Source of the DNA: Alistipes sp. CAG:435
Lineage (GTDB): Bacteria > Bacteroidota > Bacteroidia > Bacteroidales > UBA932
Direction of reading: 5' to 3'
Length of the DNA: 64,000 nt
Assembly (NCBI GenBank): GCA_000433355.1
Contig: FR893142.1
Location: 1-64,000, forward strand
The position numbers were made by a program, and so were the translations under genes. The notes below the pieces were generated by a model. It made no database searches, was not told where the DNA came from, and was given only the letters and a program-made list of their open reading frames with translations. The number at the start of each line of letters is the position of its first letter. Positions within the stretch are counted from its first letter, which is position 1. Positions 59,657 to 64,000 of the stretch are shown here, one piece after another.

Positions 59657-60421
59657 CTATCGAAGCTCCTTAAATTCCAGAATATCCAGCATCGAGAACA
59701 GGATTCCGTTTATCGAAGAATTCCAACTCTGGTGGAAGTGTCCGTAGTACCAATGATTAACCGGTTGATGATTAATGGTCAGGAAGTCATATATCAGATC
59801 CATTATTTTCCTCTCCTTCGAGCAATCTTCCAACAAGGTCGGATCAGCCTGTGCCCACCCGGACAGTCCAGCCTTGTCTATGAGTTCACAGAATGAAGGC
59901 GCCGTATGAGTCACAACAGTATCAATCAGCATGCTCTGAGTGATGACAGCCAGACGCTCCAAATCAAGACGCGGGGCTTCACTCTTCCAATATGTCGCGG
60001 TCAGGGAAGGATGTAAGCGTGAGTCTTCCGCGATCCTTGCGGAGCGATCCACGCTGACAGCACCTCCAACGCACAGTATGTTATGGCCACAAACCTCTAT
60101 CACGCCATAATCCGGGATAGTTCTAAATCTTTTATGGCGGACTCTCTGTTCGTTGAAATACGACGGATCATCGTGGTTGCCACGCACCATAGCGATGTAG
60201 TTGTTCGCCTTTGACAACTTAGGTGAGATCCGACTGAAAACCTGTTCATAGTAGGCAGGTTTCTCAAAACCGAAGCCACAATCCCCAGCCACTATCAAAA
60301 GCGTGTCACTCATACCATAACGCACACACAACCGGAACGCCAATTCTCTGAATTCTCCGTGTACGTCCCCGCAGATCACAACGGATTTCACATCGGGATA
60401 AGCAAATACATTATCCATCAT
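59657..60421 (-). CDS. Metallophosphoesterase of the AbiE-like island
   Basis: This 254-residue calcineurin-like phosphoesterase is likely cytoplasmic. All metal-site motifs are present and spaced normally: GDVHG (18-22), GDCG (46-49), GNHDD (81-85), THTAP (171-175) and GHFH (227-230). It should hydrolyse a phosphoester such as a nucleotide, RNA end or protein phosphate; the substrate is unknown. Its start overlaps the stop of the nucleotidyltransferase gene by 4 bp, so the two are made together, and it is the third gene of the operon. It ends 5 bp from the truA stop. Its composition is AT-richer than truA. Confidence 0.88.
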   Translation of the reverse strand: MMDNVFAYPDVKSVVICGDVHGEFRELAFRLCVRYGMSDTLLIVAGDCGFGFEKPAYYEQVFSRISPKLSKANNYIAMVRGNHDDPSYFNEQRVRHKRFRTIPDYGVIEVCGHNILCVGGAVSVDRSARIAEDSRLHPSLTATYWKSEAPRLDLERLAVITQSMLIDTVVTHTAPSFCELIDKAGLSGWAQADPTLLEDCSKERKIMDLIYDFLTINHQPVNHWYYGHFHQSWNSSINGILFSMLDILEFKELR

Positions 60422-61266
60422 CGTCTTAAGATTTGCGACATCCGCGCCAAAGCACGACGGATTGAATCGTATGTGCCTATAACCGCATTATCCAGAAGGT
60501 CATTCACCAATGGACTATTCTCTTGCTGTGCAACCTCATTGTCCAACATATCCGCATAATACACCTTGTGATCTTCCGAGAGTATATTCAATAAATCCGA
60601 GGCGATCCACTCCGCGCCGGCTACTGTCTGGTCAAAGGTTGAAACATCCAGACTTATTGTCCCGGGAATGGAATCGCTGGACAAGGCCAAGGTAATGTAT
60701 GCGTTTTCCAATATGAACTGCATATCCGCGGCATCCTTACGAGTCATCAGACGCCGGTCACACCAAGCATCCAGTTTAATCAGCCATTGCCCACTTAGCG
60801 AAGCCATTCTAAAATCGAACCGATCCTCGACAGACACCTCGTCCGCATTCTTCATCACATCCGCAAAACACCGTACAGACATCACGGGATTGCCTTCCGG
60901 CGGCCAAGCGACCATTTCTTCCTGTGCGATATCACCAAACGGAACTATGTCCACCTCATAACGGACATTCTCAATCCCACAATAGTAAAATCTCTGTTTC
61001 TCAGGAGCTTTGACAAAGCCGTCTTTTATAAGGATCTCGGTCAAGCGTTCATATTCATCCCATTTCTCCAAAAGCACAGCCACATCCAAATCCATTGTGC
61101 GCCTTGGAGCGCTCCCTGCTCCCAACAATTTTAGACTAAGGTCACGCGCCGCCGCACCGACAACATAAACCTCGGCACCGATTTCTTTGTAAGCTTTCGC
61201 CAACGCCTCCAGAACACTCGCCAGAAGGCCATTGCCAAGTTCTTCTCTCTTTAATGTATAGGTCAT
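60418..61266 (-). CDS. AbiEii-like nucleotidyltransferase
   Basis: This 282-residue protein of the DNA polymerase beta-like nucleotidyltransferase superfamily is of the type named AbiEii/AbiGii. The nucleotide-binding GxxxRD segment is GAAARD (about 37-42), and RRTMDLDVAV (about 55-64) supplies the catalytic DxD (Asp59, Asp61). A third acidic residue is likely in YEVDIVPF. A helical C-terminal half follows. In type IV toxin-antitoxin systems such proteins are the toxins and may modify tRNA or nucleotides. The ATG at 61266 in the GAATATG context is chosen over a TTG. It follows the AbiEi-like gene by 2 bp and overlaps the phosphoesterase gene. Confidence 0.82.
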   Translation of the reverse strand: MTYTLKREELGNGLLASVLEALAKAYKEIGAEVYVVGAAARDLSLKLLGAGSAPRRTMDLDVAVLLEKWDEYERLTEILIKDGFVKAPEKQRFYYCGIENVRYEVDIVPFGDIAQEEMVAWPPEGNPVMSVRCFADVMKNADEVSVEDRFDFRMASLSGQWLIKLDAWCDRRLMTRKDAADMQFILENAYITLALSSDSIPGTISLDVSTFDQTVAGAEWIASDLLNILSEDHKVYYADMLDNEVAQQENSPLVNDLLDNAVIGTYDSIRRALARMSQILRR

Positions 61267-61268
61267 AT

Positions 61269-61844
61269 TCAAATCAAAGCTTTAATCCTGCCCGCCGCCT
61301 CAGTACATCTGTCATCACCAGTTGAGAGAAGATCTGCATAAACAACTATTATAGGGAAATCCTCTCCCGTCCAGAATTTACGGTAAACATAGATTTCACC
61401 TTCCGGATCCGGAATCATTCGACCGGTAGCAATGAGACAGTCGGCTGATTCTTCGACATATACATCCCATTTTTGAGGGCGAAGATACCCATCTCTAAGA
61501 AATGCTGCCGGTTCTCCTCCCCACCGGGCTTGCGATGGGAGCAGGATATCCGCCCAATGCTCCCTCACAGACTCCGCCAGAAACCGGAACCGGCATATCA
61601 GCTGTTTCTTTTTCCTGCCTTCGGAATAGTCTCTGGCCCATCTGTCTATCAAGAACATGCGTTTCCGCAGAATACGTCCCGCAGATGTCTCAACCACAAA
61701 ACCCCGCTCAGCCAAATCCGACATCACCCCCTGCACGGATCCAAGCGACAATCCGGTCTCCTTAGCCATTTGTCTGTATGTCTTGCTGATGTTTGTCTTG
61801 TCCTGCAACAGAAACAACACCAATCTCATTTCTGACTTCTGCAT
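61269..61844 (-). CDS. AbiEi-like winged-helix protein (putative antitoxin)
   Basis: This 191-residue protein has an N-terminal winged helix (LVLFLLQDKTNISKTYRQMAKETGLSLGSVQGVMSDLAERGFV) followed by SQARWGGEPAAFLRDGYLRPQKWDVYV and the C-terminal VVYADLLSTGDDRCTEAAGRI. These features match type IV antitoxins of the AbiEi group. AbiEi proteins neutralise the toxin effect and repress their own promoter by binding inverted repeats; the palindrome at 61866-61884 is the obvious site here. It is the first gene of the three-gene operon, with a consensus promoter 67-98 bp upstream. Confidence 0.82.
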   Translation of the reverse strand: MQKSEMRLVLFLLQDKTNISKTYRQMAKETGLSLGSVQGVMSDLAERGFVVETSAGRILRKRMFLIDRWARDYSEGRKKKQLICRFRFLAESVREHWADILLPSQARWGGEPAAFLRDGYLRPQKWDVYVEESADCLIATGRMIPDPEGEIYVYRKFWTGEDFPIIVVYADLLSTGDDRCTEAAGRIKALI

Positions 61845-61865
61845 CGTTGTTATAATTTTTAACAG

Positions 61866-61902
61866 TGTTCAAAAATTTTGAACATTACTATATTTTTGAA
61901 CA
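61866..61902 (-). promoter_or_regulatory. Operator: TGTTCAAAA-A-TTTTGAACA plus half-site
   Basis: A perfect 9-1-9 inverted repeat at 61866-61884 is followed by a third half-site TTTTTGAACA at 61893-61902, spaced 8 bp. The sites lie just downstream of the -7 element, over the probable transcription start and leader. This layout suits autorepression by the AbiEi-like protein. Confidence 0.75.
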
Positions 61903-61910
61903 CAACTCCG

Positions 61911-61942
61911 CAAAAATATAACATTATCAATATATTTCCAAA
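61911..61942 (-). promoter_or_regulatory. Consensus promoter of the AbiE-like island
   Basis: On the minus strand TTTG (61939-61942), 20 bp, TATTTTTG (61911-61918) matches the Bacteroidetes consensus fully. The operator follows directly downstream. Confidence 0.8.
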
Positions 61943-61970
61943 TATTTTAACAGCCGCAACCAACATGTAA

Positions 61971-62011
61971 GCCGGCGAATCCGTCCCCGGCCACGCCCTC
62001 TTCCTCACCAA
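61971..62011 (+). repeat. Right copy of the truA-end direct repeat (attR-like)
   Basis: This 41-bp stretch matches the truA 3' end (59598-59638) at 40 of 41 positions. Read in the truA frame it continues to a stop a few codons later (LFLTN-I-V-P), so it could be the 3' end of the interrupted or an alternative truA copy. It lies 29 bp beyond the island promoter. Confidence 0.8.
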
Positions 62012-62468
62012 TATAGTTCCCTAAGTAAATATTAAGTCTCTACATAGTTTCTTTTGCAATTGTCAGGAACATTCATGTCTGCCTGATGGCCCTGCAGCCA
62101 GCATGTCCGTTCCTCATGTCGGTTTTCCACATTGCGTTGGGAACGTCGAACCGCATTGCAGGTGTCTGCAAGGTAAAGGACTGTTCCCGCTAATTGCAGC
62201 GTCAGAAATAGCCCTCAATGAATTTCATGGCTCTCAACCACATGAATGTGATCGACAAAGCCACATACCCTTGTCTTGACCTTCATATTGGAACGACAAT
62301 CTGTTGTTTATCAGAGAAATGAATTTCCTGGTGCGCGCCGATTTCGCACATAGGAGGGAGCGACGCCCGAAGAACGCTTTGTAATGACTGTTCCGGCTTC
62401 CTGGTGTGCCAAAACCTTCACAAACCTAAAGGTGGAATATTAATGAGCGAGGTCTCAAAAAAAATGCG
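62012..62468. other. Unassigned region beyond the island
   Basis: No gene with recognisable similarity is seen in about 450 bp. At 62430-62448 the sequence AAGGTGGAATATTAATGAG matches the sequence that follows the repeat in truA (AAGGTGGAATATTGACGAG) at 17 of 19 positions. This suggests the right repeat was itself split by a ~420-bp insertion. The inserted part has several small inverted repeats and may be a decayed element. Confidence 0.45.
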
Positions 62469-62476
62469 TACCTTTG
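62469..62476 (+). promoter_or_regulatory. -7 element for exbB-exbD-tonB
   Basis: TACCTTTG matches TAnnTTTG, 73 bp before the chosen exbB start. The -33 element is not clear. Confidence 0.45.
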
Positions 62477-62548
62477 TGGTTCCGTGGCGTGAAATGTGCA
62501 GTTGCACGCCGGAAATGTTTGTAAATAATAAAAACATACGTGATAATT

Positions 62549-63301
62549 ATGTTGTTCCAAGTTTTGCAGGCCGTGGGCCTGGATTCTGCGGCGGCCGAGA
62601 TGGCCGAGGATATGGCACAGGGGGCCGCGCCTGTGGCGGATCTTGCTCCACAGCAGGTTGAGCAGTCGTTCTCACTCATCGAGATGGCGACCAAGGGTGG
62701 CTGGCTGATGATCGTGCTGGCAATTCTGTCGGTGATCGCCATCTACATATTCGGAAAGAAATGGTGGATGATCCACAAGGCGGGACAGGTTGACAAGAAC
62801 TTCATGCGCGACATCCGCGACTATATTCATGAAGGGAAGGTGAAGTCGGCTGTCTCGCTCTGCCAGAAATATGACTCTCCGGTGGCGCGTCTCGTGGAGA
62901 AGGGAATCGAGCGCATCGGAAGACCTCTCGCTGACATTCAGACATCTGTCGAGAACATGGGCAACGTCGAGATCGCGAGGCTTGAGAAGGGGCTCCCTAT
63001 GCTCGCCACCATCGCCGGTGGAGCGCCGATGATCGGATTCCTCGGAACCGTGCTCGGTATGGTGCAGGCCTTCTTCAATATGGCGAACGCGGGCAACAAC
63101 ATCGACATCACACTGCTTTCGAGCGGTATCTACACGGCGATGATCACCACGGTGGGCGGTCTTATCGTCGGCATCCTCGCCTACTTCGGCTACAACTATC
63201 TGGTCGCTCAGATTTCCAATCTGATGTTTATGATGGAGAACGCGACGATTGACTTTATGGATCTTCTGCACGAACCTGCAGGCAACGAGGAGGAGAAGTA
63301 G
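62549..63301 (+). CDS. exbB: MotA/TolQ/ExbB proton channel family protein
   Basis: This 250-residue inner-membrane protein has three membrane segments: GWLMIVLAILSVIAIYIFG, then a pair around LPMLATIAGGAPMIGFLGTVLGMVQAF and TAMITTVGGLIVGILAYFGYNYL, the conserved ExbB/TolQ channel region. With ExbD it uses the proton gradient to drive TonB. The ATG at 62549 is chosen over a GTG nine bases upstream. The exbD gene follows after 3 bp. TolQ and ExbB cannot be fully separated by sequence, but the TonB gene at the end supports ExbB. Confidence 0.9.
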   Translation: MLFQVLQAVGLDSAAAEMAEDMAQGAAPVADLAPQQVEQSFSLIEMATKGGWLMIVLAILSVIAIYIFGKKWWMIHKAGQVDKNFMRDIRDYIHEGKVKSAVSLCQKYDSPVARLVEKGIERIGRPLADIQTSVENMGNVEIARLEKGLPMLATIAGGAPMIGFLGTVLGMVQAFFNMANAGNNIDITLLSSGIYTAMITTVGGLIVGILAYFGYNYLVAQISNLMFMMENATIDFMDLLHEPAGNEEEK

Positions 63302-63304
63302 TCA

Positions 63305-63715
63305 ATGGCATTCAAGAGAACCACAAAGGTCTTGTCGGACACAGCGATGTCTTCGATGACTGACTTGGTGTTCCTGCTGCTGATCTTCTTTCTGATCACC
63401 TCGACACTGGTCAATCCGAACGCGCTGAAGCTCCTGCTTCCTAAGAGCACAGGGCAGGTTTCGGCCAAGCCTACGGTCACCGTCTCGATCAAGGATTGGG
63501 GCGACGACACCTACACCTACCATCTGAACGGCAGCGAGACGCCGGTGCAGTACTCCGAACTGGAGGATGACCTTGTCGATCTGCTTCAGACAGAGGAGGA
63601 TCCGACATTCTCGATCTACTCTGACGAGAGCGTGCCGATCAAGGAAGTCGTGTCGCTGATGAACATAGCGAAACGCAACCATTACAAGGTAATCTTAGCG
63701 ACGCAGCCTGAATGA
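63305..63715 (+). CDS. exbD: ExbD/TolR biopolymer transport protein
   Basis: This 136-residue protein has one N-terminal membrane segment that contains the key Asp (MTDLVFLLLIFFLITSTLVNP) and a periplasmic domain ending KEVVSLMNIAKRNHYKVILATQPE. It forms the proton-conducting core with ExbB. The length is normal. Its stop overlaps the tonB start (ATGA). Confidence 0.92.
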   Translation: MAFKRTTKVLSDTAMSSMTDLVFLLLIFFLITSTLVNPNALKLLLPKSTGQVSAKPTVTVSIKDWGDDTYTYHLNGSETPVQYSELEDDLVDLLQTEEDPTFSIYSDESVPIKEVVSLMNIAKRNHYKVILATQPE

Positions 63716-64000
63716 TGAAACCGTACCTTCGTGACAGAGAGAGGGAGGCCAAGGTCTCCACGGTGACCGGGATCGTTCTTACGGTCGCGGTCCACGTGCT
63801 TGCCTGCCTGCTATGCGTGTTCACGGGGATGAAATACATCTATCCTCCGCCACAGGAGCAGACATTCCTTGTGGATTTCAGCGAGGACGAGCCTCAGCCG
63901 ATCAGGAGGCAGAACAGGGGCCGTCAGCCTCAGGCCGAGGAGATCGACAGGACGAAGCCGGTGGAACTGATCCAGAGGAGCGAGTCGCCTCACCGGTCCG
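63712..64000 (+). CDS. tonB: TonB energy transducer, 5' part (runs off the window)
   Basis: The first ~96 residues are visible: KPYLRDREREAK, one membrane helix (VTGIVLTVAVHVLACLLCVF) and the start of a Pro/Arg-rich periplasmic stretch. The helix carries a His, as in TonB. Position after exbB-exbD with an ATGA overlap supports TonB. The C-terminal domain lies beyond the window. Two ATGs (63712 and 63715) are possible starts. Confidence 0.82.
   Translation, partial: MMKPYLRDREREAKVSTVTGIVLTVAVHVLACLLCVFTGMKYIYPPPQEQTFLVDFSEDEPQPIRRQNRGRQPQAEEIDRTKPVELIQRSESPHRS

Noticed and set aside
1..64000. CRISPR arrays, rRNA genes, complete insertion sequences, integrases
   Set aside because: No regularly spaced direct repeats, rRNA signatures or transposase/integrase frames were found on either strand.

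Overview
The window looks like a chromosome segment of a Bacteroidales member with moderately high GC (roughly 55% over most of the window), perhaps an uncultured gut lineage. The evidence is the gene content (Bat aerotolerance operon, FKBP-type lipoproteins, LemA/DUF2207, Bacteroidetes nucleoside kinase, DUF3822 next to rsmD), the lack of Shine-Dalgarno sequences, and repeated matches to the Bacteroidetes promoter (TTTG, 19-21 bp, TAnnTTTG). The species cannot be fixed from sequence alone.

Layout. 1-3.2 kb is an AT-richer accessory stretch with a DUF4143-type ATPase and two decayed genes fused by a deletion. 3.2-8.5 kb is a glycan/hexuronate operon: GH2 enzyme, mannonate oxidoreductase-like SDR, UxuA and GH29 fucosidase. 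8.5-12.1 kb holds DUF853, rsmD, DUF3822 and a small membrane protein. 12.2-18.3 kb runs on the plus strand: DHH phosphoesterase, two FKBP-type lipoproteins, MATE pump, cytidylate-kinase-like protein and serine hydrolase. 18.3-25 kb has phosphate acyltransferase/acetate kinase, a short ComEC carrying a REP-like array, and fucP-fucI. 25-30.6 kb has a glycosyltransferase-like protein, lepA, an ECF sigma cassette, trmN6 and lolD, followed by tRNA-Pro. 31-34.7 kb is a decaying PqqD/HprK-like kinase/S26 peptidase/ABC exporter locus; a nucleotidyltransferase fragment of the same kind of locus lies at 39.1 kb. 34.9-42.8 kb has mdh, a phosphopantetheinyl transferase, lemA-DUF2207 and a large GH106-like enzyme. 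43-50.4 kb has TPR-envC-tsaE, comM and a nucleoside kinase. 50.4-58.8 kb is the whole Bat operon (moxR, DUF58, an accessory membrane protein, batA, batB, batC, batD/E). 58.9-64 kb has truA, a three-gene island, and exbB-exbD-tonB running off the end.

Main discovery candidate: a compact operon at 59,657-61,844 encodes a winged-helix AbiEi-like protein, an AbiEii-like nucleotidyltransferase and a metallophosphoesterase. It has its own consensus promoter, a perfect 9-1-9 operator palindrome and a third half-site. It sits at the 3' end of truA, and the last ~41 bp of truA are repeated (40/41) just beyond the operon promoter, as expected for a unit inserted at a gene 3' end. AbiE systems normally have two genes, so the coupled phosphoesterase is the novel element.

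Other signals not explained by genes: the palindrome GAATATTC occurs at least 21 times in the window, far above what composition predicts. GAATATG recurs at gene starts. A ~126-bp intergenic element occurs twice, and several long hairpins lie at gene ends.
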